Shown here one piece after another: positions 24,601 through 31,255 of a DNA stretch of 64,000 bases. This DNA is from Hyalella azteca (Eukaryota > Arthropoda > Malacostraca > Amphipoda > Hyalellidae). Below the pieces are notes generated by a model. It did not search any database and had not been told where the DNA came from. It was given only the letters and a program-made list of their open reading frames with translations. The stretch is taken from positions 1-64,000 of the forward strand of contig NW_025946557.1 of assembly GCF_000764305.2 (NCBI RefSeq), given 5' to 3'. A program made the position numbers and the translations under genes. Numbering within the stretch: position 1 is the stretch's first letter; each line of letters starts with the position of its first letter.

Positions 24601-25468
24601 GCTTCGGAGACTAACTCCATCATCAGTTCAAAAATTGAGAAAAAAACACATGTGCAATCGATATAAATATTATACAAAATTGTTTTTTCCGTTATATTGC
24701 TAATAAATTTCGTTGCTGAATTCATGAGATTAGTTACCAATATTTGTGTCAGTAATCCCGAAATTGAAAGTTCATACCCGACTCAAACAAAAAATTTGCA
24801 TTTCACTTGATCTTGGCGAGCAAAAACTGATGCTTTGAGGCTTAACAGACTAATTTAATCATATTTATGGAAGAATGCCGTGGCACAAGGTTCACAACAC
24901 AGCCGATTCACGCTGTGGTTTAACTATTATCTCAAATTTACATTTTAATTTTCAATAATTTGCAACTCACTGATATCTCGTTCAGAAAGAACTCAGAAGT
25001 GACGTCATCACGCACTACACCTCCGATAACGAACGCTCGAGCAACGTCAGCAACTGAGACTGTATCATCGTCGTACGTCGCTACAGCGTAGTCTACAGAC
25101 GTGGTGCATTCATCGTCGGTTGCATATTCATCGCTGTTGAATTCAACGTTGTCATCGCTGTCTAATTCAACGTACTCATCGCTGACTAATTCAACGTTGT
25201 CATCGCTGTCGAATTCAACGTTTTCTTGTAGATTTACGTAAGCTTCGTGGATATCGTGGCCTTCTTGGTTAAGACCGTCTAGTTTGGTTGTAATGTTCGG
25301 TGCCTGGTAGCTGGTCTGGTGGATGTTGTTCCGTGGGTGGATAAATGGAGATTGAAAGTCAGATTGATATAAGCGGTTGCCAAAAATGTGGCTAGATTTA
25401 GTTGAATTTCGATGTAATCCTTGTGTTGATAATATTGTAATAATTGTGATCGTAAAAATAAGATTCAT
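2770..25468 (-). CDS. Nmdar1: NMDA receptor subunit 1-like gene (GluN1), 17 exons placed, incomplete model
   Basis: Glutamate-gated cation channel subunit of the plasma membrane; GluN1 subunits bind glycine or D-serine and assemble with GluN2-type subunits. Seventeen exons with GT/AG borders and matching phases total 3469 coding bases (about 1156 codons), longer than the usual 930-1000 residues because the N- and C-terminal exons are large. Order: signal peptide, acidic stretch, amino-terminal domain, S1, M1, pore loop with the WGVLLNSG signature and its N-site asparagine, M3 with [10 protein letters not shown]2 with [14 protein letters not shown]4, long tail. Phases agree at every join except exon 10 (ends phase 1) to exon 11 (starts phase 0), so at least one exon of length 3n+2 is missing. 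A further conserved stretch is absent between exons 5 and 6 although those phases join. It could be a divergent GluN1 paralogue rather than the single-copy orthologue; membership of the NMDA receptor family is firm. Confidence 0.9.
3853..4142 (-). CDS. Nmdar1: Nmdar1-like exon 16: end of S2, M4, start of tail
   Basis: 290 bases, phase 1 to 0. Encodes [13 protein letters not shown]...[21 protein letters not shown], then the M4 helix [19 protein letters not shown] and [15 protein letters not shown]. This matches GFMExLDKQW...LxLxNMAGVF...FIEIxYKR. The basic KRxxxKK after M4 fits the GluN1 membrane-proximal region, but the rest of the tail is unlike the vertebrate C0 cassette. Donor GATGAG|GTAAAA. 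If the intron is retained, the frame ends nine codons later at 3826, giving a short tail. Confidence 0.93.
4611..4960. repeat. 177-bp intron duplication ending in the exon 15 donor
   Basis: Two diverged units, 4611-4787 and 4788-4960, both starting ATTCTGAATTCCTTG and both ending ACTCACTCTCA, which on the minus strand is TGAGAGTGAGT, the exon 15 end and donor. The lower-coordinate copy is therefore a decoy donor inside the intron. Confidence 0.85.
4954..5126 (-). CDS. Nmdar1: Nmdar1-like exon 15: S2 lobe
   Basis: 173 bases, phase 2 to 1. Encodes [20 protein letters not shown] then [18 protein letters not shown]...SPW...ILHFHES. The WD pair holds the conserved Asp (rat D732) that binds the glycine amino group. 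Acceptor AACAG, donor GAGA|GTGAGT. A 177-bp intron unit ending in the donor sequence is duplicated at 4611-4960. Confidence 0.97.
5316..5398. repeat. Two adjacent perfect palindromes in the intron between exons 14 and 15
   Basis: 5316-5343 is a 28-bp perfect palindrome centred on CTGCAG. 5353-5398 is a 46-bp inverted repeat with 22-bp arms and a 2-base centre (arm contains AAATTCAACCCTA). Nothing in the splice structure explains them. Confidence 0.9.
5684..5841 (-). CDS. Nmdar1: Nmdar1-like exon 14: S2 lobe
   Basis: 158 bases, phase 0 to 2. Encodes [20 protein letters not shown] then [15 protein letters not shown], matching LRNPSDKF...TVKxSSVDIYFRRQVELSxMYR. The second Ser of SSVD, which contacts glycine in rat GluN1 (S688), is Ala here. 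Acceptor CCTTAG, donor AATGG|GTTAGT. Confidence 0.95.
6716..6869 (+). repeat. Foldback element copy A
   Basis: About 154 bp. One end reads TTAGCGCATTTTCTCATTTA, the other GTGAGTACTGAGTTATA; the inner GAGAAAATGC mirrors GCATTTTCTC, the centre is a TCCG/TCTG microsatellite, and a TCGTCGACGA palindrome and ACTCACTGCAGTGAGT palindrome sit in the second half. Eight copies occur in the window. Confidence 0.85.
6878..7026 (-). CDS. Nmdar1: Nmdar1-like exon 13: M3 helix
   Basis: 149 bases, phase 1 to 0. Encodes [20 protein letters not shown], then [20 protein letters not shown] and [17 protein letters not shown] is the gating motif of ionotropic glutamate receptors and AARxL-type APRSxSAR precedes it in GluN1. 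Acceptor ACCCCAG, donor CTAAA|GTAAAT. Foldback element A starts only about 9 bases past the donor. Diverged copies of the acceptor region occur near 7187 and 7326. Confidence 0.97.
7095..7410. repeat. Old diverged tandem repeat touching the exon 13 acceptor
   Basis: Units of roughly 145 bp with GAATTTAAATTGCAATGTGA and GCGTCGTGCCTGTTGTCAT. The second motif, read on the minus strand (TATGACAACAG-GCACGACGCG), resembles the true acceptor ACATGACCCCAG-GCACACCGCG at 7027; copies lie near 7187 and 7326. Confidence 0.6.
7640..7850. repeat. 78-bp tandem array spanning the exon 12 donor
   Basis: GTGCAGTGTAGTAT recurs at 7651, 7729 and 7807, a period of 78. Each unit carries an exon-end copy ATGAATGAA and a donor-like site: true site GTGAGT, middle GTGAGT, last GTGACT. 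The minus-strand frame of exon 12 stays open through the array to 7637. Confidence 0.88.
7840..7928 (-). CDS. Nmdar1: Nmdar1-like exon 12: pore loop M2
   Basis: 89 bases, phase 2 to 1. Encodes [16 protein letters not shown] followed by [22 protein letters not shown] is the diagnostic GluN1 pore-loop sequence; its asparagine is the N site that governs calcium permeability and magnesium block in the family. The end reads GMNEG instead of GIGEG. Acceptor TTTTTTCAG, donor GAAG|GTGAGT. The donor sits in a 78-bp array (7640-7850). Confidence 0.95.
8237..8340 (-). pseudogene. Partial dead copy of exon 11
   Basis: Minus strand reads [20 protein letters not shown] as in exon 11, followed by the same intron bases, but the donor GT is CT. 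The flanking TGTACAGAGATTCATGTATATT is also shared with 9121-9150, so this looks like a unit of a tandem array over the exon 11 donor, now split by inserted elements (8362-9119). Confidence 0.85.
8362..8507. mobile_element. MITE with 18-bp terminal inverted repeats
   Basis: Starts GGGCCTATACTTTCAAAA and ends TTTTGAAAGTTTGGCCCC. The inside (AAGTTAAGAGATCGTAAG..., TCAGCCAATCATTGACGG) recurs at 45525-45880. No transposase is present; non-autonomous DNA transposon by structure. Confidence 0.8.
8549..8583. repeat. Short hairpin
   Basis: AATATATCGAACA and its exact reverse complement TGTTCGATATATT flank a 9-base loop. Confidence 0.8.
8641..9119 (+). mobile_element. Penelope-like retroelement 3' remnant with GIY-YIG endonuclease
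   Basis: The frame 8641-8949 reads [20 protein letters not shown]...NHLMEAHN...[23 protein letters not shown]-x(8)-RR-x-H-L and the E-x-IKxxxPxxN end fit the GIY-YIG endonuclease at the C-terminus of Penelope-like elements. The reverse transcriptase part is missing. A CGAAACGTCGTTAACGAAAT stretch near 9070-9095 fits the 3' end of such elements. It lies between two copies of the exon 11 repeat, so it probably inserted into that array. Confidence 0.65.
9158..9288 (-). CDS. Nmdar1: Nmdar1-like exon 11: end of S1 and M1
   Basis: 131 bases, phase 0 to 2. Encodes [19 protein letters not shown] then the M1 helix [20 protein letters not shown] followed by SPMY, matching STLVSFLQPF...LW...SVHVVALVLYLLDRFSP. 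Acceptor TCCCCAG. Donor ACAA|GTACGC is weak, but the phase joins exactly to exon 12 (MYK-NSGSE). The 3' part of this exon is repeated at 8237-8340 with the donor GT changed to CT. A single N at 9120 lies in the adjacent intron. Confidence 0.9.
9661..9825 (-). repeat. Foldback element copy B
   Basis: Same family as 6716-6869, opposite orientation, with a GGACGGACAGACGG core. Lies in the intron between exons 10 and 11. Confidence 0.85.
10606..10800 (+). mobile_element. SINE-like interspersed repeat, family 2
   Basis: Shares over 150 bp with the reverse complement of 46538-46715: GGACCAGGCAATAAGTCCAG, GATCGGGTTCCAAAGG, and the tail CAAGAATCGGCAACAGGCC. The tail resembles that of the tRNA-type SINE at 28285. 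No coding capacity. Confidence 0.7.
11821..11984 (-). repeat. Foldback element copy C
   Basis: Same family, opposite orientation to copy A, in the intron between exons 10 and 11, about 80 bases below the exon 10 donor. Confidence 0.85.
12066..12200 (-). CDS. Nmdar1: Nmdar1-like exon 10: S1 lobe
   Basis: 135 bases, phase 1 to 1. Encodes [19 protein letters not shown] followed by [11 protein letters not shown] and ends YYSNGTG, matching CCxGYCIDLLxxLAxxxNFTYDL. The two CC/GYC cysteines of the S1 loop are kept. The family Phe of the glycine pocket (QFG or KFG) aligns to Tyr (EYG). Acceptor TTTCAG, donor ACAG|GTGGGT. The acceptor plus the first 36 exon bases occur again near 12290-12330. Confidence 0.9.
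12160..12418. repeat. Duplication spanning the exon 10 acceptor
   Basis: A unit of about 124 bp, including AACCCGAGCAGCAGCGTTCA (start of exon 10), the acceptor, and ATGTTCAAAGTAATGACATT intron repeats, occurs twice (acceptors near 12201 and 12326). The distal copy gives a decoy acceptor with 36 exon bases. Ends at a single N (12419). Confidence 0.85.
12420..12770. repeat. Minisatellite in the intron between exons 9 and 10
   Basis: About a dozen units of ACAATGATTATGAAGATATG plus AAAGCT, period near 26, some diverged (GGTTAAGATCATATTAAAGC). Confidence 0.9.
12789..12891 (-). CDS. Nmdar1: Nmdar1-like exon 9: S1 lobe
   Basis: 34 codons plus 1 base. Encodes [14 protein letters not shown]...[14 protein letters not shown], matching VTLEERPFVxV...C...PC in GluN1, including two cysteines expected in the S1 loop. 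Acceptor GCGTAG, donor ACGCAG|GTGCTG (weak donor). A separate 26-bp-type array fills the neighbouring intron (12420-12770). Confidence 0.88.
13216..13373 (+). repeat. Foldback element copy D
   Basis: Same family and orientation as copy A; sits about 35 bases from the exon 8 donor. Confidence 0.85.
13407..13505 (-). CDS. Nmdar1: Nmdar1-like exon 8: linker into S1
   Basis: 33 codons, phase 0 to 0. Contains [19 protein letters not shown] followed by AHLK, matching the family signature IxWPGG...KPxGxxxPTHLK at the start of the ligand-binding domain. Acceptor TTTGCAG, donor TTGAAG|GTAGGC. Foldback element D lies just downstream of it in transcript order... that is, at lower coordinates (13216-13373). 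Confidence 0.92.
13970..14117 (-). CDS. Nmdar1: Nmdar1-like exon 7: end of amino-terminal domain
   Basis: 148 bases, phase 2 to 0. Contains [20 protein letters not shown], a strong match to the GluN1 motif TGxVxFxxxGDRxxAxYxIIN. Acceptor TTTTAG, donor AACAAG|GTTTGA (weak donor). A diverged array with TATCAGGGTGAGAATGC units abuts the acceptor side (about 14120-14275). Confidence 0.92.
14120..14275. repeat. Diverged array next to the exon 7 acceptor
   Basis: Three units with TATCAGGGTGAGAATGC and GGATAACATCGT; abuts but does not include the acceptor. Confidence 0.75.
14397..14700. repeat. 43-bp array of exon 6 end plus donor, seven copies
   Basis: TCACCTGTACAG recurs at 14401, 14444, 14487, 14530, 14573, 14616 and 14659 (true donor). 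Each unit on the minus strand contains ATCACTGGGCCTCTGCTGTA then CAG|GTGAGC, GTGAGT or GTGAAC. All seven keep the GT and the exon bases before it. Confidence 0.95.
14663..14782 (-). CDS. Nmdar1: Nmdar1-like exon 6: amino-terminal domain
   Basis: 120 bases, phase 2 to 2. Encodes [14 protein letters not shown]... and [12 protein letters not shown], corresponding to the family stretch DSVYVLASAIKEM...NWESGKRLFQYL; it contains a sequon NIT. Acceptor GTCCAG, donor TACAG|GTGAGC. The last 38 exon bases plus the donor recur as a 43-bp tandem array running into the intron to 14401. Confidence 0.8.
15063..15370. repeat. Imperfect inverted repeat (foldback)
   Basis: The arm 15063-15150 (TCCTCCTAGAATTTTCAAGC..., CATATCATTCGATGCG, ACGTCACTTGG) pairs with 15280-15370 in reverse complement. 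Both arms read similar peptides on opposite strands ([11 protein letters not shown] and [11 protein letters not shown]). Confidence 0.8.
15590..15920. repeat. 190-bp direct duplication
   Basis: Both copies contain CCCCCTTACGGGATCTGT and CAACGTACAGAGATGGTTCT followed by AGTACCGTT; copy starts are near 15595 and 15790. Confidence 0.85.
17666..17766 (-). CDS. Nmdar1: Nmdar1-like exon 5: amino-terminal domain
   Basis: 33 codons plus 2 bases. Encodes [18 protein letters not shown]...RVYLLATR, matching family VEFEPKLESF...SRVYLMYAS. Acceptor TACACAG, donor ACCAG|GTATTT. The following family segment (IFRDA...MTGxGxVWIVTEQAL) was not found between this exon and exon 6. The phase (2) nevertheless joins directly and in frame to exon 6. 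Confidence 0.85.
18151..18410. repeat. 30-bp array of the exon 4 donor, nine copies
   Basis: TCACCTTGAC (minus strand GTCAAG|GTGA) occurs at 18160, 18191, then every 30 bases to the true donor at 18401; one copy reads TCACCTTTAC. On the minus strand each unit is GTGAGTGAGGGTGATGATAT plus GAGGGTCAAG, encoding [10 protein letters not shown] in the exon 4 frame with no stop over seven units. Confidence 0.95.
18405..18593 (-). CDS. Nmdar1: Nmdar1-like exon 4: amino-terminal domain
   Basis: 63 codons, phase 0 to 0. Begins [20 protein letters not shown], the strongly conserved GluN1 segment ([12 protein letters not shown]...VW). Ends MSDETNVK at donor GTCAAG|GTGAGT. Both borders lie in tandem repeats: the donor belongs to a 30-bp array at 18160-18410, and the acceptor with the first 40 or so exon bases recurs about nine times up to 20125. 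The donor array stays open in the exon frame, so use of a distal donor would add 10-residue units ([10 protein letters not shown]). Confidence 0.92.
18594..20130. repeat. Array of the exon 4 acceptor and exon start, about nine copies
   Basis: Units of roughly 113-148 bp contain GACTGTACGGTGGAACTGTC, GCGACGCGTGAAGGTTCTG and AATAAACGAAGTT...ATGTTCTTAATGTT. The first parts are exon 4 sequence ([14 protein letters not shown] on the minus strand) and the rest its acceptor and intron. Copies lie near 18594, 18715, 19278, 19392, 19535, 19680, 19827, 19970 and 20118, the higher ones more decayed. An LTR is inserted in one unit. Confidence 0.92.
18753..19175 (+). mobile_element. Solo LTR-like insertion with 4-bp target duplication
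   Basis: 423 bp starting TGTC and ending GACA, flanked on both sides by GTCA (18749-18752 and 19176-19179), and interrupting an otherwise regular acceptor repeat unit (TTATTGTCATGAGTAT). A TATA-like TTAATAAAAGG lies at 18861. TGGCGCACCCGAACAG at 19139 resembles a primer-binding site, so the internal structure may be more complex than a simple LTR. No coding region remains. Confidence 0.7.
20131..21306. other. Intron 3, distal part
   Basis: AT-rich. 20340-20435 has CGGAATTTGTCCGGAAAAAA, a motif found again near 24297, probably part of an interspersed element. A diverged 45-bp duplication (ACCTTCCTCATAG...) lies at 21225-21310 beside the exon 3 donor. Confidence 0.5.
21307..21435 (-). CDS. Nmdar1: Nmdar1-like exon 3: amino-terminal domain
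   Basis: 43 codons, phase 0 to 0. Contains [20 protein letters not shown] and ends AFSNK, matching insect GluN1 (AVSYTSGFYHIPVIGISSRD...FSDK). Acceptor CGTTCAG, donor AACAAG|GTATAC. The 45 or so bases around the donor recur in diverged form just downstream in the intron (about 21225-21310). Confidence 0.9.
21436..24362. other. Intron 2
   Basis: Very AT-rich. Contains an AT palindrome cluster (21870-21965, repeats of ATATATTGATATAT), and near 24057-24116 an inverted repeat ACGCAATT...TAATTCGCG / CGCGAATTA...AATTGCGT. The stretch 23884-24330 may be one MITE-like element (ends CACCAGCGCTGCCAG and CTGCAACCCAGCGGTG). No coding sequence seen. Confidence 0.5.
24363..24485 (-). CDS. Nmdar1: Nmdar1-like exon 2: amino-terminal domain
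   Basis: 41 codons, phase 0 to 0, between acceptor CATAG and donor AAAAT|GTAATT. It ends [11 protein letters not shown], matching the family motif VCDKLIEKR that precedes the strand VYAVVVSH; exon 3 continues VAVIIAAGG, so the join is convincing. The exon is clearly more GC-rich than the introns around it. Confidence 0.8.
24560..24640 (-). mobile_element. Possible Penelope-like 3' tail remnant
   Basis: Minus strand reads GAACTGATGATGGAGTTAGT then CTCCGAAGCGTTTTCGGTAAAC, a wording common at the 3' ends of Penelope-like elements. A similar piece lies at 26490-26545 (CTGACGATGGAGCTGGACTC). Short and unconfirmed. Confidence 0.3.
24971..25468 (-). CDS. Nmdar1: Nmdar1-like exon 1: start, signal peptide, acidic repeats
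   Basis: 166 codons. The ATG at 25468 has A at -3 and is followed by a hydrophobic leader ([17 protein letters not shown]) typical of a signal peptide. Residues 21 and 58 start N-x-S/T glycosylation sequons. Residues about 82-137 are very rich in Asp and Glu and include imperfect repeats of the type [10 protein letters not shown]; this stretch is itself a coding minisatellite (about 25121-25222). The end of the exon ([13 protein letters not shown]...FFLNEIS) lines up with the start of the insect GluN1 amino-terminal domain (IGGVLS...). The donor is ATCA|GTGAGT, phase 0. The acidic stretch is not part of the family consensus. No upstream in-frame stop is close, so an earlier start in another exon is possible. 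Confidence 0.75.
25121..25222. repeat. Coding minisatellite in exon 1
   Basis: Imperfect 24/48-bp units (TCATCGCTGTCTAATTCAAC, TCATCGCTGACTAATTCAAC, TCATCGCTGTCGAATTCAAC) encode Asp/Glu/Val-rich repeats in the receptor frame. Confidence 0.85.
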
Positions 25469-25526
25469 TTTTCTAAAACCAAAGGAAGCTAATATGGTAT
25501 TACAGAATAACTCTTCGATACATAAT
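25469..25526 (-). promoter_or_regulatory. Probable 5' UTR part of exon 1 with short upstream ORF
   Basis: A good acceptor (pyrimidine-rich stretch then TTTTCAG) ends at 25527 on the minus strand, 58 bases before the start codon, suggesting a further non-coding exon upstream. A short ATG frame of seven codons (MYRRVIL) begins near 25523 in another frame. This is inference from the acceptor alone; no promoter could be placed. Confidence 0.3.
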
Positions 25527-28284
25527 CTGAAAACGAAGAACGATCAAAAACTGTGCATTTTCAACCATATTTAATTTTCATATTTTGAAACATAACGTTC
25601 TTACGAGTTTCGCAATACAAGGTTCACAACAAATTTTGGCAGAAATTATAAAAAAGGAGAACGTACAGAAATTCATTCCAGTGAAAAAAAAAACAAGAAA
25701 TACAACAAAGTTTTTTAAGATTTGTGCTTTATTTACCACGTATATATGTATACAGAATTGTATACTGACGAAACCTATTTTGGGCGCACGTTATAACCAT
25801 ATTTTCACCACACATCTCTTTAACTTCACCTCTTGTTGTTTCTTTGTCTGCTAAAAATCTTACAATCGATATTTAACACACTTCTACCTGTCCAATCAAT
25901 CTGAAATTTTGCACTCGTGCGTAAAGTCGGCGACAATGCATGAATCAGTTGACATAATAGGTCATTTAAAAAATTTTTAAATGTTAGAATAAATGTATGT
26001 AATTAATTGCTTAGAATAAAAAAAAAATTCATTGTTCATGCGTAACATCGGAGACATTGGCCTCTTTAGAAGTGTTGTCTTTGAAAAATATTTGTAAACG
26101 CCTATTATTTACATTATTGATATATAATACATTAAGCTAAATTCTAATTATATATATTATTAGCTATAAGCGCGCCGATTAATACACGACAACGAATCAA
26201 TTTTATTTATCAAATCCATTGCCCGAATCAGGATACCTATAGTAATAGAGATATTGTTATCACAATAGTCAACTAACATAGAGTGATATAATGGTAATTA
26301 TCACAATATCCTATCAAACCTATAGCGATTCAACGGTTGTTAACATAATAGACTATTAAATCAGTTCTAATCAGGCGATCTTAGCCGAAAAAAATTATCT
26401 GTTCCCGCATGTGAATTAATTTATGAATACTTAGATTATCAGTCTGCTTAAGTCGCAAGTTCACAAAGAATTTAAAATCAATGAAAACGCCAAGCGACAT
26501 TCAAAAAGTTTTGGAGTCCAGCTCCATCGTCAGATCGACAATCTAAAAAATGAATACTATCAGTTAAAAATTAAAAATTTTAAGTCAGACATTAATAATA
26601 TTTTTATTAATTTGTGCATTTATTTTTATGCAACTGGCTTTATTTTTCTGAATTTTTTTTTTATCAAAATCCCCTTAATAAAATCTGGATACTCTCATGG
26701 AGACGTGTTTCTGTTGCAGTAAACTTAGAGTTAAGAACCAAAATTTTTAAGGGAACAGTGGTGATAAGAAATGATCTCGACTTGACACTGCCCAGTGTAG
26801 ACTGAACTGAGGTGCCTGCTGGTGTTCACAGCTCAACTTTTCCCGATAACCTGAGGTGAAAATAGACTCCTTGTTGACAGCCTGGCAGTGCGCCTCAAGC
26901 TTTTCACACATAAAAAATATAACTCAGTACTCGCTGCAGTGAGTGACAGAGAGCGCATTTTCTCGTCGACGAAAACTTGAGGTCACGGACGGACGGACAG
27001 ACGGACGGATAGACAGACAGACGGACATGGCGAGCACAATAGTGCATTTTTTCCATAAATGAGAAAATGCGCTAAAAATATAACGGAATTAACGCTGGCT
27101 GGCCGGCCGACGCTGACCCATATGACTATGATACATTCTTTTGCAAGTAAGTCAAGCGTCTAGGCATCTTAAATGGAGACTAGAGAGAAAATGGATGAAA
27201 ATTAAACTACGAGGTCAAACGAGTAACGAATCCATTTTGGGATGAAATAAATTTGATATAATTATGCGGTGAGGACACACTAAAAAAGATAGAACAGTTT
27301 CAATTCCTTGGCCCATAATCGGCAAAATAGTTACCAGATTGTCAACTTGCTGGTCAATATATATTATGTTCTGAGCTGGGGCGACTTACTGCTTATGTTG
27401 GTATAAATTCTGGCCACTTTTCAGTAATCAGTAACAATTTATTAACGATCGAATTTAGAATTTTTGTGCATGCGACCCTTTGCTGAAACGATTAGACGTG
27501 TCTCAAATTGATGGTAGAGTTGACGTCGATTTCCTGAGAATGGAGAGGTTTCTCGACCGCTTATAAGACCAATTAACGTCGACAAATATAACGCAATATT
27601 AATTTAGAGCGGAATAAAGATGTATTCTCTCGGTCGTCGTGTGACTCCTGATGATGACCAACGTCTCATTTGGTCAGTATATGCTGGTATAATTAAAGTA
27701 GCTAAAAATTACGAAAGCTCTGCATTTGTGAATTTATAAGACAGCGTTACAGGCATTATTCTGTATTATGTTCCAGCGTATATTTTCGCCCATATTACAC
27801 ACCCGATGGTCGTCCGTCCATCTCTTGCACGTTTATGATTTGTTACACGAGACGAAAATCTAAGGGAAGCTTTATTGCTGCAACGATTTATGATCGTGAT
27901 AATCGAAGTGATATTTGGTGGCGTTGTGGCGACAGAAAAGATTTCATGGAGGCTCTTCAGGGCGGCTCTGATCTTGAAATTGTCTTCGCAAAGTTATCCT
28001 CGTTTGCATATCATGAATGTATTCAAGTGTTCCCTTCGATGTGATGTATTCAATCTTAATTGTACGTTTTATAAAATACTTATACTGAAATGCGTGTGTT
28101 CGAACACATTTATATAAACATGAAACATTTAGAAAACGTTGGAACAAAATATATATCTTTCCTGTTCACTTTTCATACCTGAAATAACCAAATTTTTGAT
28201 AATTTCAATATTCTCAACAATTATACTTTAGGTTAGATGAACTCTCGGATGCCTCTTATAAAATATAAATCTTAGTCAGGGTGG
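25527..28284. other. Upstream region of the receptor gene
   Basis: AT-rich, foldback copy E at 26917, possible Penelope tail at 26490. Short frames at 25585 and 27835 show no family features. No promoter could be recognised. Confidence 0.45.
26917..27078 (-). repeat. Foldback element copy E
   Basis: Same family, about 1.4 kb upstream of the receptor start codon. Confidence 0.85.
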
Positions 28285-28545
28285 CCTCAGGGTGCAGGGT
28301 GGCCTAGGTTACAGTTCAGAGTACCAAAATTAGCGCAGAGAGGCGCGGGTTCGGTCCCAGCTCTGTGCGCCAGTTTCTGGTCAGAATCGGCGAGGAGGCC
28401 GGGCGGTTAAGCACAGCAGAATTGTAGCAGTGAGTAGCGAGTTTGAGACCGCAAAATGCTGTGAATGTTCTGCGATGTTAAGAATCGGCGACAGGCCTAC
28501 GGCCTACTAAACGCTGAAACCGCTATTATTATTATTATATAGTCC
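28285..28545 (+). mobile_element. tRNA-derived SINE, family 1
   Basis: GGTGGCCTAGGTTACAG resembles a pol III A box and GCGGGTTCGGTCCCAGC a B box, about 40 bases apart, then CGCCAGTTTCTGG. The 3' part has AGAATCGGCGACAGGCCTAC and ends in (ATT)n. Typical of a tRNA-derived SINE. Confidence 0.7.
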
Positions 28546-29817
28546 CCACCTCAATGGCGCAGAATGTCGCGTCAAAGGAGAGGAAGCCTTTTTTCCATAG
28601 AACCCATGCGCGTCCACGTGACCTGTGAACTAAACCCCATGGTAGAAGCTACTTTGAAATTCAACTCCAAGTAACATCAATTTTTCCTATCTTCTGCTGA
28701 TCGAGATCAGTAAAAATAACCTTGAGGATTTCGCATTGTAAAGAAATGCTTGTGGTGAGCGTCGCAGCAAACTTGAACTCAAACGTACGTACATTGAGCG
28801 TCACGCTTCCTGTTCGCCATCTTCTGTCTGGTCCTGAATTTACGGATGTTTTGAATCACTCCGCTGAGCGCAGTCGTTTATACCTGCCAAGATAACTCAC
28901 GCAGCCGCGAGGTCTGGCGCTGCTAAAATGTTCAGTCTCTCCTGCGCTGAAAAATGGCAGTTAACTGCAGAGTTTCAGTTTTGGTTATTTAGAATAATAT
29001 TCTTTATTTGTTATTCATTATATTATTTATTTTTTGAATAGTTATCCAAGTAAATTGTACAGGCGTACTTACAAACAAACTATGCTGCTCACCATACTCA
29101 AAATTTTCTCAATTGTATTGGACAAAAAAATTATTAACACTTTTAAAAATAGATGTAACATCTAATGCCTTCCTATCAAGTACTTTCTTGAAGATTACAA
29201 TGACAAATGGACAAATGCAAAAGGGCTGCTATATCGATATATGTGTTAGATAGTTTAATGTTTACGAGGAATTTTGCTCTAATCATCATTGGTGTTGCAT
29301 CTTTGTAATCGCCACAACACAGTCCTCGCTAGTATCTGTATAATAATTGTTTCTTCCATTTTTCAAATGCAACGTTGGATATATTAATAAATGCCAATTT
29401 TTACATAATATCTTTATCTCAATACCCAGTATGGCTGTCATTAAAATTAAAAAAGCAAGATGAATTCTGGAAATGAATGGGCCACATTGCTCAATTACAC
29501 TTTCGGCACGTAGCACTGATACCCCTTTTTGCCGGACCATGCTATGTCAGAATTACCCACGCATAGGCAAAAAATGCCTCGCAATTTTGACAAAGTCTTG
29601 CTCATTTCCTTGAGTGTGCATCCTGGAATTAATGGACACAGCAATGCGTACGTGTGCCCAAGCCCGTACTGAGGCACCAGGTCAGGACATTAATCCTTCC
29701 TAACGAGCGGCGGTAATGGCTAGGATTGCTGCAATCGCTCATTGACTAGCGGCTTGTAGCAATCGCTTACTTAGTTTTGACTGTTTTGACTTTGGCTTCC
29801 TGGATTATTTGTAAGTG
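28546..29817. other. No gene recognised
   Basis: Moderately GC-rich at 28550-28960, which may be further interspersed repeat, then AT-rich. Minus-strand frames at 29286 and 29495 are short and unrecognised. Confidence 0.4.
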
Positions 29818-30335
29818 GTCAGGTATAGGATTATACGAAAATGATTCTAACGCTACAATATTTGCGAGGGGTTATGTATAGGAATATGTGAAAGTGATTC
29901 CAACGCTTCAATATTTGCGAGGGGTTATGTATAGAAATGTGGAAAAGTGATTCTAACGCTACAATATTTGCGAGGGGTTAGGTATAGAAATATGGAAAAG
30001 TGATTCTAACGCTACAATATTTGCGAGGGGACAGGTATAGGAATATGGGAAAGCGATTCTAACGCTACAACATTTGCGAGGGGTCAGGTATAGGAATGTG
30101 GGAAAGTGATTCTAACGCTACAATATTTGCGAGGGGCAGGTATAGGAATATGGGAAAGCGATTCTAACGCTATAATATTTGCGAGGGGCTAGGTATAGGA
30201 ATATGTGAAAGTGATTCTAACGCTACAATATAGGCGAGGGGTTAGGTATAGGAATATGTGAAAGTGATTCTAACGCTACAATATTTGCGAGGGGTTAGGT
30301 ATAGGAATATGTGAAAGTGATTCTAACGCAACATT
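29818..30335. repeat. 53-bp minisatellite, about ten copies
   Basis: Units of GATTCTAACGCTACAATATT plus TGCGAGGGGTTAGGTATAGGAATATGTGAAAGT; small variations between units. Confidence 0.95.
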
Positions 30336-30939
30336 ATTACAAAGTAAATGATCATGGAATCGGGCTTTCTAAGTATTTTCAATATTATATAAATTTGGTA
30401 TTAGTGGAACTAAGAAGAAAGTTTATTTTTGAAACTCTTTTGAACCACGAAATTGCAAATTTTTTATGTAATATGTTCTAGTGAATTAAAACCACTGTTT
30501 CCATACGTCAGGAAAATCAACCACTCTAATGTTGTTTACTTTGACCTTACGCAATTTTTTTACGAAGAACATCTTCGATCTTTTTCAGTTTTATTCTTAA
30601 GTTAACGACGCATTTCAAAACACATTTGTAATTATAATGTAATAAATTAAGAATATAATTTTATAAAATATAATGTGTTTATAATATTATTACAAACCAA
30701 TTTCGATCAACTCTTGCATTGATAGCCTACTATTTTGTAGGCCTATAGTAGGCTAATTATTGCATTGATAGCCTACTATGGCTAACAGCAGACATTGTCA
30801 TATAGTCTCTTGATAAAACTATTCCTTGGATCACACACGACTTGGATCAGAGTATCAAGCCTGCAACCTGCCACAAGAGATCATACAGTAGATAGAAGTG
30901 CGACTAGCAGACAAATGGAATCCGTCTTCATGTTCCGAG

Positions 30940-31255
30940 TTATCTTCGGTTCAGAGTAATCTTCAGTTCAGAGTAATCTTCTGTTTCGAGTTATCTTCAG
31001 TTCAGAGTAATCTTTGGTTCAGAGTTATCTTCAGGTCAGAGTAATCTTCTGTTAGGATTTTTCTTTAGTTCAGAGGAATCTTTAGTTCAGAGTTATCTTC
31101 AGGTCAGAGTAATCCTCTGTTAAGATTTATCTGTAGTTCAGAGGAATCTTTAGTTCAGAATTATCGTCAGGTCAGAATAATCTTCTGTTAAGATTTTTCT
31201 GCAGTTCAGAGGAATCTTCAGTTCAAAGTTATCTTCAGTTCAAAGTAATCTTCAC
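30940..31255. repeat. Minisatellite of GTTCAGAGTAATCTTC units
   Basis: About eighteen 17-18-bp units (TTCAGAGTTATCTTCAG, TTCAGAGTAATCTTCTG) with a higher-order repeat of some 70 bp near 31020-31220. Confidence 0.9.
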
